Source: Janthinobacterium tructae (GTDB taxonomy: Bacteria > Pseudomonadota > Gammaproteobacteria > Burkholderiales > Burkholderiaceae_D). From it: a stretch of DNA of 64,000 nt. This document shows positions 53,889 to 62,243 of this stretch, in pieces. Both the position numbers and the translations under genes were made by a program. The notes under the pieces are model-generated. The model saw only the letters and a list, made by a program, of their open reading frames with translations. It did not search any database and was not told where the DNA came from. Position 1 is the first letter of the stretch, and every line of letters starts with the position of its first letter. The stretch spans positions 1,364,001 through 1,428,000 of the forward strand of contig NZ_CP041185.1 of assembly GCF_006517255.1 (NCBI RefSeq). The letters run 5' to 3'.

Positions 53889-53989
53889 GCGGACCTGAAA
53901 AATGTCGAGGGCAAGGCGCAGCGACGCAGACAGTACGCCAGTACGGCAAGGAAGCTGCAACGCCGCCATCGGCATTTTCTCAGGCCCGC
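53889..53989. repeat. 101-bp extragenic palindromic element
   Basis: The arms 53889-53912 (containing GCGGACCTGAAAAATGTCGA) and 53965-53989 (containing CGGCATTTTCTCAGGCCCGC) are complementary over about 24 bases with few mismatches and one indel. Between them lie shorter repeats such as AGTACGCCAGTACGG. The element fills the gap between the convergent araC-type and RND genes. It could be a dispersed palindromic repeat, a non-autonomous mobile element or a large terminator structure. Confidence 0.6.
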
Positions 53990-54010
53990 GTCTCCGGCCC
54001 GCTTTTCAAG

Positions 54011-57000
54011 CTATACAGCCTGCGGCCGTATTCTGAACCAGATCGCATACATCGCCGGCAGAAACACCAAGGTCAGCACCGTGCCGGCAAACGTGCCGCC
54101 GATCAGGGTGTAGGCCAGCGTGCCCCAGAAGACCGAATGGGTCAGCGGAATGAAGGCCAGGATGGCCGCCAGGGCGGTAAGGATCACCGGCCTGGCGCGC
54201 TGCACGGTCGCTTCGACGACGGCATCGAAAGGCGCCAGCCCGGCCGCCTCGTTATGGTGGATCTGGCCGATCAGGATCAGCGTGTTGCGCATCAAAATGC
54301 CCGACAGTGCGATCAGGCCGACCAGCGCATTGATGCCGAACGGCTGCTGGAACAGGATCAGGGTGGGCACGACGCCGATCAAGCCCAGTGGACTGGTCAG
54401 GAAGACCATGACCATGGCCGACATCGAGCGCACCTGCAGAATGATCATCAGCAGGGTCAACGCCAGCATGATGGGGAACAGGGGCAGCATGGCCCGCGTC
54501 GCCTTCGCCGATTCCTCGATCGAGCCGGCCTGCTCGATGCGGTAGCCGCCTGGCAGTGTATCGATGATGGAGCGCAGCTGCGCCGTGATGGCGCCCGACA
54601 CGTCGGGCGGCTGCATGCCGTCGGCGATGTCGCCGCGCACGGTGATCGTCGGCTGGCGATCTCTCCGGCGCAGCACCGGCTCTTCCCAGCGTACCTCGAC
54701 CGTGCCCACCTGCGACAGCGCGATGCGCTCGCCGTTGGCGCCAGCCAGGGTCAGGTCGGCGATATGGGCCGGGTCCAGGCGCATGTCGCCGGCCGCGCGC
54801 GCCACCACCTGCACCGTGCGGATATCTTCACGCACGGCGGTGACGGGTACGCCGCTGAGCAGGAACTGCAGCTGCTGCGCCACGGCGCCTGAGCTCAGCC
54901 CCATGGCTTGCAAACGGTCCTGCTGCAGGCTGAAATGCAGGGTGGGGGTACGCGTGCCCCAGTCGGTATTGACGGTGCGCATCATGGGACTGGCCTGCAT
55001 CACGCGCTGCACCTGGCCGGCGATGGTGCGCAGCACCTCGGGGTCCGGGCCGCTGACGCGGTAGGCGACGGGAAACGGCGAATACGGGCCGAACACCAGT
55101 TGCGTGACCCGCACGCGCGCCTCCGGCGCCAGGCCGGCGGCAATGGCCACGCGCAAACGCTGCTTGAGGATGTCCCGCGCTTGCTGGCTGTCGGTGCGCA
55201 CGACGATCTTGGCAAACGAAGGATCGGGCAATTCCGGCCCCATCGCCAGGTAAAAGCGCGGTGCGCCCTGGCCAACATAGGCAGTGACGATCTTCGCCTC
55301 GGGCTGGCGCGCCAGCCAGGCTTCCACTTTCGCCGCCGCGCCGCTGGTCTGCCCGATCGCGCTGCCGTAAGGCAGTTGCACTTCGATCAGCACTTCAGGA
55401 CGGTCGGAGATGGGGAAAAACTGTTTCTTGACGACGGCCATGCCCAGCACGGCCAGCACGAACAGGCCGATCACGGTGGCGAACACCAGCCATTTACTGG
55501 CGATCACGCGTCCCAGCAGGCGGCGAAAGCGGTGGTAGCGCGGCGTGTCGTACAACGCATCATGGCCGCCGGCGACCTTTTTCAGCTCGGGCAGGAGCTT
55601 CACGCCCAGGTAAGGCGTAAACACCACGGCCACCACCCATGAGGCGATCAGGGCGATGCCGACGATCCAGAACATATTGCTGGTGTACTCGCCGGCGCTG
55701 GAGCGGGCAAAGCCGTTGGGCATGAAGCCGACGGCCGTGACCAGGGTGCCCGCCAGCATGGGCGCGGCCGTATGGCTCCAGGCATAGGCGGAAGCGGCAA
55801 TGCGGCTGTAGCCCTCTTCCATCTTGACCACCATCATCTCGATGGCGATGATGGCGTCGTCCACCAGCAGGCCCAGTCCCAGGATCAGGGAACCGAGGGT
55901 GATGCGGTCGAAATTCTTGCCTGTCGCGGCCATCACGATGAACACGACGGCAAGGGTCAGCGGCACGGCGGCGGCAACGACGATGCCGACGCGCCAGCCC
56001 ATGCTGACAAAACACACCAGCATCACCACCAGCAGCGCGGCGAGGAACTTGAGCATGAATTCATCCACGGCCGCGCCGATATTGACAGCCTGGTCGGTGA
56101 CCTTGGCCAGGCTCATACCCAGCGGCATTTCACTGCCGATGGCCGTCACTTCCTGCTCCAGCGCCTTGCCCAGGTCCAGGCCATTCCAGCCATCGCGCAT
56201 GACCACACCCAGCAACAGCGCCGGCTCTCCGCCATTGCGCACCATGAAGCTGGCCGGGTCCTCGTGGCCGCGACGCACGGTGGCGATATCGGACAGGGCC
56301 AGCGTGCGGCCCTGCGCCACCACCGGCGTGTCGCGGATCTTTTGCAGCGCGTCGAGCGCGCCGTCGAGACGGATGAACACCTGCGGCCCCCGCGTCTGGA
56401 CCGAACCGGCTGGCGTGAGTGCATTCTGGCCGTGCAACGCCGCAAACACGTCCTGCGCCCTGATGCCCAGGGTGGCCAGGCGCTCCTGGGAAAACTCGAC
56501 ATAGATGCGTTCGGCCTGCTCGCCGATGATATTGACCTTCTTCACGCCCGGCACGTGCAGCAGGCGCTGGCGCAAGGTTTCAGCCTCGCGCACCAGCAGG
56601 CGCTGCGGCTCGCCCCGCGCCTTGAGCGCAAACAGGGCAAAGGTGACGTCCGCGTATTCGTCGTTGATCATGGGGCCGATGACGCCGGACGGCAGGTTGG
56701 CCGCCTCGTCGCCAGCCTTCTTGCGCGCCTGGTAAAACTCGGCCTGCACCTGGTCGGGCGGCGTGCTGTCGAGCAGGGTCAGGGTAGTGAACGCCAGGCC
56801 GGGCGTGGTATAGGTTTCGGCGCGCTCGTACCAGCGCAACTCCTGCAGGCGCTTTTCGATCTTTTCGGCCACCTGGTCCTGCATTTCGCGCGCGCTGGCG
56901 CCTGGCCAGGCGGTGACGATGGTCATCACCTTGACCGTGAAGGCCGGGTCTTCCGCCCGTCCCAGCTTGAAGAAGGACAACAGGCCGGCCAGCGATATCA

Positions 57001-57070
57001 GGCAGATCAGGAACAGCGTGACGGAACGCTCGCGCACGGCCAGCGCCGACAGGTTGAAGCCGCCGCTCAT
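54011..57070 (-). CDS. RND-family efflux transporter
   Basis: 1019-residue inner-membrane proton antiporter of the hydrophobe/amphiphile efflux type. It has the usual duplicated layout of 12 helices and two large periplasmic loops. The first helix region is RSVTLFLICLISLAGLLSFF; TM4 carries the proton-relay acidic pair in GLLVDDAIIAIEMM; the second-half helices include GLIALSGILMRNTLILIGQI and LTHSVFWGTLAYTLIGG. The length is near the family norm. Its ATG overlaps the stop of the upstream adaptor gene (ATGA). With the adaptor and the divergent outer-membrane factor it forms a full tripartite pump; the substrate is unknown. Confidence 0.95.
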   Translation of the reverse strand: MSGGFNLSALAVRERSVTLFLICLISLAGLLSFFKLGRAEDPAFTVKVMTIVTAWPGASAREMQDQVAEKIEKRLQELRWYERAETYTTPGLAFTTLTLLDSTPPDQVQAEFYQARKKAGDEAANLPSGVIGPMINDEYADVTFALFALKARGEPQRLLVREAETLRQRLLHVPGVKKVNIIGEQAERIYVEFSQERLATLGIRAQDVFAALHGQNALTPAGSVQTRGPQVFIRLDGALDALQKIRDTPVVAQGRTLALSDIATVRRGHEDPASFMVRNGGEPALLLGVVMRDGWNGLDLGKALEQEVTAIGSEMPLGMSLAKVTDQAVNIGAAVDEFMLKFLAALLVVMLVCFVSMGWRVGIVVAAAVPLTLAVVFIVMAATGKNFDRITLGSLILGLGLLVDDAIIAIEMMVVKMEEGYSRIAASAYAWSHTAAPMLAGTLVTAVGFMPNGFARSSAGEYTSNMFWIVGIALIASWVVAVVFTPYLGVKLLPELKKVAGGHDALYDTPRYHRFRRLLGRVIASKWLVFATVIGLFVLAVLGMAVVKKQFFPISDRPEVLIEVQLPYGSAIGQTSGAAAKVEAWLARQPEAKIVTAYVGQGAPRFYLAMGPELPDPSFAKIVVRTDSQQARDILKQRLRVAIAAGLAPEARVRVTQLVFGPYSPFPVAYRVSGPDPEVLRTIAGQVQRVMQASPMMRTVNTDWGTRTPTLHFSLQQDRLQAMGLSSGAVAQQLQFLLSGVPVTAVREDIRTVQVVARAAGDMRLDPAHIADLTLAGANGERIALSQVGTVEVRWEEPVLRRRDRQPTITVRGDIADGMQPPDVSGAITAQLRSIIDTLPGGYRIEQAGSIEESAKATRAMLPLFPIMLALTLLMIILQVRSMSAMVMVFLTSPLGLIGVVPTLILFQQPFGINALVGLIALSGILMRNTLILIGQIHHNEAAGLAPFDAVVEATVQRARPVILTALAAILAFIPLTHSVFWGTLAYTLIGGTFAGTVLTLVFLPAMYAIWFRIRPQAV

Positions 57071-58176
57071 GGCCGCGCTCCCGCGCCCGCTTGCTCAAGT
57101 GCGACCTGCTCGCCGTCGCGCAGCAGGTGGGCGCCCAGCGCGACGATGCGTTCGCCGCTTTTGAGCTGGCCGCTGACGTCGGCGCCATCATCGTGCAGGC
57201 GGCGCACCTTGACGGGCCGCCAGGCCAGCCGCGCCGGCTCGCCCTGGATCAGCCACACGCCCGGCCCCTTGCCTCCGTCGTGCAGAGCCGCGAGCGGTAC
57301 CCGTACGGCATCGCCGGCATCGGCGCTACCGGCAATGCGCACCGTGACGGTGGCGCCCAGTGGCGCGCCCGACAGCGCTGCATCGAGCACATAGCGCGCC
57401 TCGAAGGTGCGCGTTTGCCGGTCCGCGTTCTGCGACAGCTGCCGCAGCGTGGCCGGCACGCTGGCGCCCGGCCTGCCAAATAGCGTGGCCTGGGCGGTCG
57501 AACCAAGCGCCGGGCGCAAGGTTTCCGGCAGCTGGATCGCCGCTTCGCGCCGCCCGTCATGGGCCAGGCGCACCGCCAGCTGGCCGGCAGCGAGCACCTG
57601 GCCCGGTTCGGCCAGCGTCTCCGTCACGATCCCATCGGCATCGGCCACCAGCACGGCGTAGCGCAGGGCATTGCGTGCCACGTCGGCCTGGGCTTCGGCT
57701 GCCTTGAGCTGGGCCGCAGCGGCGTCGGCCAGCGCCCTGACCTGGTCGTAGGCTGATGCCGAGATGGCGCCGGTGCCGCGCAAGTCGCGATAACGCGCCT
57801 CCTCGTCGGCCGTCTGGCGCGCGCGGGCGCGCTCGGCCGTGACCGCGTCCTGGCGCGCCTGGGCCAGCAGTTGCAAGTCCTGCGCATCCAGGCGCATCAA
57901 GGCCTGGCCCCGCCGCACGGCCTGGCCGGCATCAACCAGGCGCTCTTGCACCTTGCCAGCGACCCGAAAACCCAGTTCGCTTTGCACGCGTGGCGCGACG
58001 ACGCCGGTAAAGGTACGCGCACCCGACTCGGCACCCTGCACCGTTGCGGCGCGCACCAGCGGTATGGCGGTACGCGGATCGGCTTGCGCCTTCTCGCCGC
58101 AGGCGGTCAGGCCCAGGGACAAGGCCAGGGGCAAGGCGGAGATGACAGCAGATGAGGCAAGACGGCGCCAGCGCAT
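57067..58176 (-). CDS. RND efflux periplasmic adaptor (membrane fusion protein), lipoprotein
   Basis: 369-residue adaptor linking the RND transporter to the outer-membrane channel. The lipoprotein signal ALSLGLTACGEK precedes the barrel-sandwich/lipoyl segments (GVVAPRVQSELGFRVAGKV and VLVADADGIVTETLAEPGQVL). Between them is an alpha-helical hairpin rich in Ala/Gln/Arg (about 105-170). It overlaps the transporter gene by four bases. Its promoter region carries a GTGAC-N14-GTCAC operator, so it is probably repressed by the neighbouring TetR protein. Confidence 0.94.
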   Translation of the reverse strand: MRWRRLASSAVISALPLALSLGLTACGEKAQADPRTAIPLVRAATVQGAESGARTFTGVVAPRVQSELGFRVAGKVQERLVDAGQAVRRGQALMRLDAQDLQLLAQARQDAVTAERARARQTADEEARYRDLRGTGAISASAYDQVRALADAAAAQLKAAEAQADVARNALRYAVLVADADGIVTETLAEPGQVLAAGQLAVRLAHDGRREAAIQLPETLRPALGSTAQATLFGRPGASVPATLRQLSQNADRQTRTFEARYVLDAALSGAPLGATVTVRIAGSADAGDAVRVPLAALHDGGKGPGVWLIQGEPARLAWRPVKVRRLHDDGADVSGQLKSGERIVALGAHLLRDGEQVALEQAGAGARP

Positions 58177-58209
58177 AAGAATCCCATGAACGAATTGAAC
58201 AGGGTTCTC

Positions 58210-58245
58210 ATTTTGGTACTAGTGACCAAATAAGTCAACAGTCAC
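58210..58245 (-). promoter_or_regulatory. Adaptor-RND promoter with TetR-type operator
   Basis: On the minus strand: -35 TTGACT (58238-58233), 17-bp spacer, -10 CAAAAT (58215-58210). The inverted repeat GTGAC-N14-GTCAC (58222-58245) covers the -35 and part of the spacer. The same motif with the same spacing occurs upstream of the outer-membrane factor gene. Confidence 0.7.
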
Positions 58246-58260
58246 AAACCGGCGTTGTGA

Positions 58261-58887
58261 CTAGGGTGACAAGCTGCGCAACACCAGGCTGGACAATTGT
58301 GCCGGCGCCGTCTCGCTCGTCTCCAGGCTGTGCTGCAGCAGCAATGGATTGATGTAGGGGCGCATCACCAGGTAGATCGCGCTGGCTGTTTCGTCGAGCG
58401 GCGTCTTGCGCTCGAAGTCGCCGGTCTTGCGGCCCTGCTGCAAGATATCCTGCAGCAAGGCACCCATGGCCAGCTCATAGGCCTGCACCGTCGGCCAGCG
58501 CCCGGTGGCGGCCGACGCGGCGATGTCGTACAGCTTGCGGTCCTGGAAGAACAGCCGCAGGCTGGCCTCGACGCTGGCCTTGAACATGCGCCGCAGCTTC
58601 TCTGGCGGCTGGGCAGCGGCATCCACCGCCGCCCTGACCTCGGTTTCGATCTGGCGCAGGCAGTTGCCGCAGATATGCTCGCCGATGGCTTGCTTGGACT
58701 CGAAGAACTTGTAGATATACGCCTTGGAAAAGCCGATGGCCTTGGCCAGGTCGGACACGGTGGTCTTTTCGTAGCCATACAGGCTGAAATATTCGGTGGC
58801 GGCGACGACGATCTGCTCGCGCACGTCGTGGCCGGCCGGGCCGCGCGCGGGCGACGGCATTGTTGGATGCAGTGTGGTGTGGTTCAT
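58261..58887 (-). CDS. TetR-family repressor of the efflux pump
   Basis: 208-residue TetR-family regulator. The N-terminal HTH is VAATEYFSLYGYEKTTVSDLAKAIGFSKAYIYKFFESKQAIGEHI, and the variable C-terminal ligand domain is helical. It lies between the adaptor-RND operon (downstream, same strand) and the divergent outer-membrane factor gene. The shared GTGAC-N14-GTCAC motif in both promoter regions makes it the likely repressor of the whole pump and of itself. An ATG at 58860 is an alternative start. Confidence 0.93.
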   Translation of the reverse strand: MNHTTLHPTMPSPARGPAGHDVREQIVVAATEYFSLYGYEKTTVSDLAKAIGFSKAYIYKFFESKQAIGEHICGNCLRQIETEVRAAVDAAAQPPEKLRRMFKASVEASLRLFFQDRKLYDIAASAATGRWPTVQAYELAMGALLQDILQQGRKTGDFERKTPLDETASAIYLVMRPYINPLLLQHSLETSETAPAQLSSLVLRSLSP

Positions 58888-58925
58888 GGCAACAGCTTAA
58901 CGCGCCACGCCAAAATGCACAATCA

Positions 58926-58949
58926 GTGACCAAAATGTATTATAGTCAC
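58926..58949. promoter_or_regulatory. TetR-type operator between tetR and the outer-membrane factor gene
   Basis: GTGAC (58926-58930), 14 bases, GTCAC (58945-58949). The flanking AGTGACCAAA and AGTCACAAA are also shared with the adaptor promoter site. On the minus strand a perfect TATAAT (58944-58939), the likely -10 of tetR, lies inside the operator. Confidence 0.72.
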
Positions 58950-58983
58950 AAATATTCCCTTTTTGACGAACAGGACGATCCCC

Positions 58984-60447
58984 ATGCCCATCCCGCCCCT
59001 TCTGCGCCTCCCCCTCATGCTGCTTGCCGCCAGCCTGGCCGCCGGCTGCACCGCCGGTGCCGATTACCAGCGGCCCGCACTGCCGCAAGCGGCGCAGTAT
59101 CTGCACCAGTCGGCAGTCGGCTTGCGCCAGGACGCCGATGCAGCCGAACTGCAGCAGTGGTGGACGGCGTTTGGCGATCCGCACCTGACCCGCCTGGTGA
59201 CGCTGGCGCTAGCGCAAAACCTCGACCTGGCGCAGGCGGCGGCCAGGGTGCGGCAGGCGCGCGCAGCGCTGGGCGCGGCCGACGCCGCCTTGCTGCCTTC
59301 CGCCAATCTCGATGGCCAGACCGCGCGCGCCTATCAATCGGTGCAAACGCCGCTGGGCAAGGTGCTCAATGCCGCGCCCGGATTCACGCGCGCCGGCAGC
59401 GCGCACGAAGTCAACCTGGAAGCGTCGTGGGAACTCGACCTGTTCGGCGGCCTGCGCCGCGAACGCGAAGCGGCGCGCGCCGACTACGAAGCGACGGCAG
59501 CGGGATGGGCTGCGGCGCGGCTGGCCGTGGCGGCGCAGACGGCCGACTTGTACCTGACCATCCAGGGCCTGCAAACGCGGCACGATCTGGCACGCAGGCA
59601 GGTCGACACCCAGGCGGCGGCACTGGACATCGCGGCGCTGTTGTATGGCAAGGGGCTGGTGAACGAGCCGGCGCTGCGGCAGGCCGAGGCGGCACTGGCG
59701 CAGGCGCGCGCGGCCATGCCTGGCCTGGAAACGGCGCGCGACGTGGCACTGCATGCGCTCGACGTGATGCTGGGCGCGGCGCCCGGCACCCATGGCCAGG
59801 AACTGCCCGCCAGCGCCATCATCGCGGTCGCGCCACGCATCACGGCCGGCGGTACGCCAGGCGACCTGCTGCGGCGCCGGCCCGACCTGATCGTGGCCGA
59901 GCGGCGCCTGGCCGCGGCGAGCGCGCGCACCGGCGCGCAAGTGGCCGAGTATTATCCCAAACTGAGCCTGGGCGCCCTGCTCGGCAGCAGCACCGCCGGC
60001 GGCTCCCTGTTTGCCAGCGGCTCCGGCCAGGCCGCGGGCGTACTCGGCATGCGCTGGCGCCTGTTCGATTTCGGCCGCATCGCGGCACAGATCGACGCCG
60101 CCCGGGGCCAGGAAGCCGAGTTGCTGGCGGCCTACCGGCTGGCCGTGCTGCATGCCACGGAAGACGTGGAGAATGCCTGTTCGGCACTGCTCGGATACGA
60201 ACAGCAGGCAGGCCTGCAGGCGCAAAGCGTCGAATCGCTGGAGCGCGCGCGCGCCGCTGCGCTGGCGGCCTTCCACAAGGGCGTGATCGGCCGCCACGAT
60301 GTGCTGCAGGCCGACGCCCAGCTGTTGCGGGCCGAGGATGCGCGCGCGCAGGCGCAAACGGCGGCCGCACGCGCGGCGGTCGCCACCTACAAGGCGCTGG
60401 GCGGCGGCTGGCAGGCGCCTGCGCCTGCGGCCCTTGCTGCGCGGTAA
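58984..60447 (+). CDS. NodT-family outer-membrane efflux lipoprotein
   Basis: 487-residue TolC-like outer-membrane factor. The lipoprotein signal LLAASLAAGCTAGADYQRP shows the usual lipobox. Two OEP repeats follow, with LDLAQAAARVRQARAALGAAD, VNLEASWELDLFGGLRRERE and LRRRPDLIVAERRLAAASAR, then WRLFDFGRIAAQIDAA. The ATG at 58984 has AGGA eight bases upstream; a TTG at 58963 in frame is less likely. It is divergent from tetR and completes the tripartite pump. Confidence 0.94.
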   Translation: MPIPPLLRLPLMLLAASLAAGCTAGADYQRPALPQAAQYLHQSAVGLRQDADAAELQQWWTAFGDPHLTRLVTLALAQNLDLAQAAARVRQARAALGAADAALLPSANLDGQTARAYQSVQTPLGKVLNAAPGFTRAGSAHEVNLEASWELDLFGGLRREREAARADYEATAAGWAAARLAVAAQTADLYLTIQGLQTRHDLARRQVDTQAAALDIAALLYGKGLVNEPALRQAEAALAQARAAMPGLETARDVALHALDVMLGAAPGTHGQELPASAIIAVAPRITAGGTPGDLLRRRPDLIVAERRLAAASARTGAQVAEYYPKLSLGALLGSSTAGGSLFASGSGQAAGVLGMRWRLFDFGRIAAQIDAARGQEAELLAAYRLAVLHATEDVENACSALLGYEQQAGLQAQSVESLERARAAALAAFHKGVIGRHDVLQADAQLLRAEDARAQAQTAAARAAVATYKALGGGWQAPAPAALAAR

Positions 60448-60461
60448 AGCTGGGACAGCGC

Positions 60462-61574
60462 TCAGAAAAAGTGGCGCACGCCGGCCATCACGCCATTTTG
60501 CGTGCGCCCCGCGCCCACGGTGCCGCCCGCGTCCAGCGCCACGGCGGCCGCGCCATCGTTATCCATGCGGCCGATGGCGCCGTAGATGGCCGTGCGCTTG
60601 GACAGGTGATACGTCAGGCGCGCGGTGGCCAGGGTGGCATCGTTCGGGCTGTCCTTCACGGCCAGCCTGGCGAGCTGTCCATCGAGGACCAGCGCGGGAG
60701 CGACCGGCCAGGCCGCGCCCACATACAGCAGCTGCGAATCAACGGGCCCCGTGGCGGCGCGGATCGTGCGGTCGATGATGCCGCCGCCGATTTTCAGCTT
60801 ATCAACCATGGCATAGGCGCTGGCGATCACGCGGCGGTCGAAATTGCGGCTCGACGTCAGGCCGTTGGCCGCGCCCGCGTTGCCGTACAGGATGTCGTAC
60901 GACGCCGTGGCACCATAGCGGCCCGTGTCGTAGCCGAGCAAGGCGGTGATCTGGCGGCAAGCCTTCGCATTGCCCGCCACTTCGCCCGCGCAGCCCGTGG
61001 CCGCCGGCCCACCCGCCGCCGAGGCATCGCGCCCCAGGCTGTAGGTGGCGCCCACCGTCACGTTGGAAAACGTGCCCAGGTAGCCGATCGCGTTGTCGCT
61101 GCGCGCATTCGGCAGGTACAGATCGAGGCTGCTGATGGAAAACAGGGCCGGGCCCATGATGTCGGACTTTTGCGTGGCCCAGAACGACATGTTCATCTGC
61201 CGCCCCAGCATCACGCTGCCATAGCGTCCCTTCAAGCCCACGTAGGACTGGCGGCCGAACAGTCTCCCGCCCTGCCCCGCGATGCCCGTATCGACGCCGA
61301 AGCCCGATTCCAGCGCGAAGATCGCTTGCAGGCCGCCGCCCAGGTCTTCCACGCCCCTGAAACCTAAGCGCGACGGCAATGAACCGGTCAAGGTGGGCAT
61401 CTTGGTGACGCTGTCGCCGGCCGCATTGGCATTGCTTGTGTAAGCCACCGAGCTGTCGAGCACTCCGTACAGGGTGACGCCGCTTTGCGCGTAAGCGCCT
61501 GTGGTCACGCCGCAGGCGCACGCGCCCAGCAGCGCCAGCGCAGTCAGCTTGCGTGTGGCGTTGATTTTTCTCAT
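60462..61574 (-). CDS. Gram-negative porin (Porin_4 type), catabolic operon
   Basis: 370-residue outer-membrane porin. The signal peptide (LTALALLGACACGVTTGAYAQ) is followed by SGVTLYGVLDSSVAYT, LGFRGVEDLGGGLQAIFALE, the GRQSYVGLKG region and the C-terminal MAGVRHFF ending in Phe. GGAG lies seven bases before the ATG. It follows maiA by 24 bases on the same strand, so it is probably part of the aromatic-acid catabolic operon and may serve outer-membrane entry of the substrate. Confidence 0.93.
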   Translation of the reverse strand: MRKINATRKLTALALLGACACGVTTGAYAQSGVTLYGVLDSSVAYTSNANAAGDSVTKMPTLTGSLPSRLGFRGVEDLGGGLQAIFALESGFGVDTGIAGQGGRLFGRQSYVGLKGRYGSVMLGRQMNMSFWATQKSDIMGPALFSISSLDLYLPNARSDNAIGYLGTFSNVTVGATYSLGRDASAAGGPAATGCAGEVAGNAKACRQITALLGYDTGRYGATASYDILYGNAGAANGLTSSRNFDRRVIASAYAMVDKLKIGGGIIDRTIRAATGPVDSQLLYVGAAWPVAPALVLDGQLARLAVKDSPNDATLATARLTYHLSKRTAIYGAIGRMDNDGAAAVALDAGGTVGAGRTQNGVMAGVRHFF

Positions 61575-61598
61575 GCTTGTCTCCGTCTATTGTGGTTT

Positions 61599-62243
61599 TT
61601 ATTCTGCGTCTGGCTGTGCATCCGGGTGCGCGTGCTGGAACGCCGGCAGCGCCTCGCAGTGCGCGACGATGCGCAGGATCGTGGGATACGGCGCCAGGTC
61701 GCACTGGAAGCGCCGCGCGTTGTACACCTGCGGCACCAGGCAGCAGTCGGCCAGGGTCGGCGTGTCGCCATGGCAGAACCGGCCCGTGTGGGGACTATTT
61801 GCCAGCTGCGCTTCCAGCGCGGCCAGGCCCAGATGCGTCCAGTGCTGGTACCAGGCGTTCTTCTGCTCCTGCGACAGGGCCAAAGGCCCCGTCAGGTAAT
61901 TGAGGACGCGCAGGTTGTTCAGCGGATGGATGTCGCAGGCGCAGACCATGGCCAGCTGGCGCACGCGGGCGCGGCCCAGGGCGTCGGCCGGCAGCAGTTT
62001 TTGCCCTGTTTGCGTCTCGTCCAGGTACTCGATGATGGCCAAGGATTGCGTCAGCACGGCGCCGCCGTCCTCCAGCACGGGCAGCAGGTGCTGCGGGTTC
62101 AGGCTGGAAAACGCCGGCGTGAACTGCTCGCCGCCATTGCGGCTCAGATGCACATAGGCAGTGTCGGCGTGCAGCTGTTTCAGGTTCAGCGCGATGCGCA
62201 CGCGGTAGGATGCGGAGCTGCGGTAATAGCCATGCAATTTCAT
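61599..62243 (-). CDS. maiA: Maleylacetoacetate (or maleylpyruvate) isomerase, zeta-class GST
   Basis: 214-residue glutathione-dependent isomerase. It opens with the zeta-class motif YYRSSASYRVRIALNLK (catalytic Ser and glutathione contacts), then LLPVLEDGGAVLTQSLAIIEYLDE, and the C-terminal helical domain has DTPTLADCCLVPQVYNARRF. It converts maleylacetoacetate to fumarylacetoacetate (tyrosine/homogentisate route) or maleylpyruvate to fumarylpyruvate (gentisate route). The neighbouring FAH-family gene and aromatic-acid transporter fit either. It overlaps the transporter gene by four bases (ATGA). Confidence 0.93.
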   Translation of the reverse strand: MKLHGYYRSSASYRVRIALNLKQLHADTAYVHLSRNGGEQFTPAFSSLNPQHLLPVLEDGGAVLTQSLAIIEYLDETQTGQKLLPADALGRARVRQLAMVCACDIHPLNNLRVLNYLTGPLALSQEQKNAWYQHWTHLGLAALEAQLANSPHTGRFCHGDTPTLADCCLVPQVYNARRFQCDLAPYPTILRIVAHCEALPAFQHAHPDAQPDAE

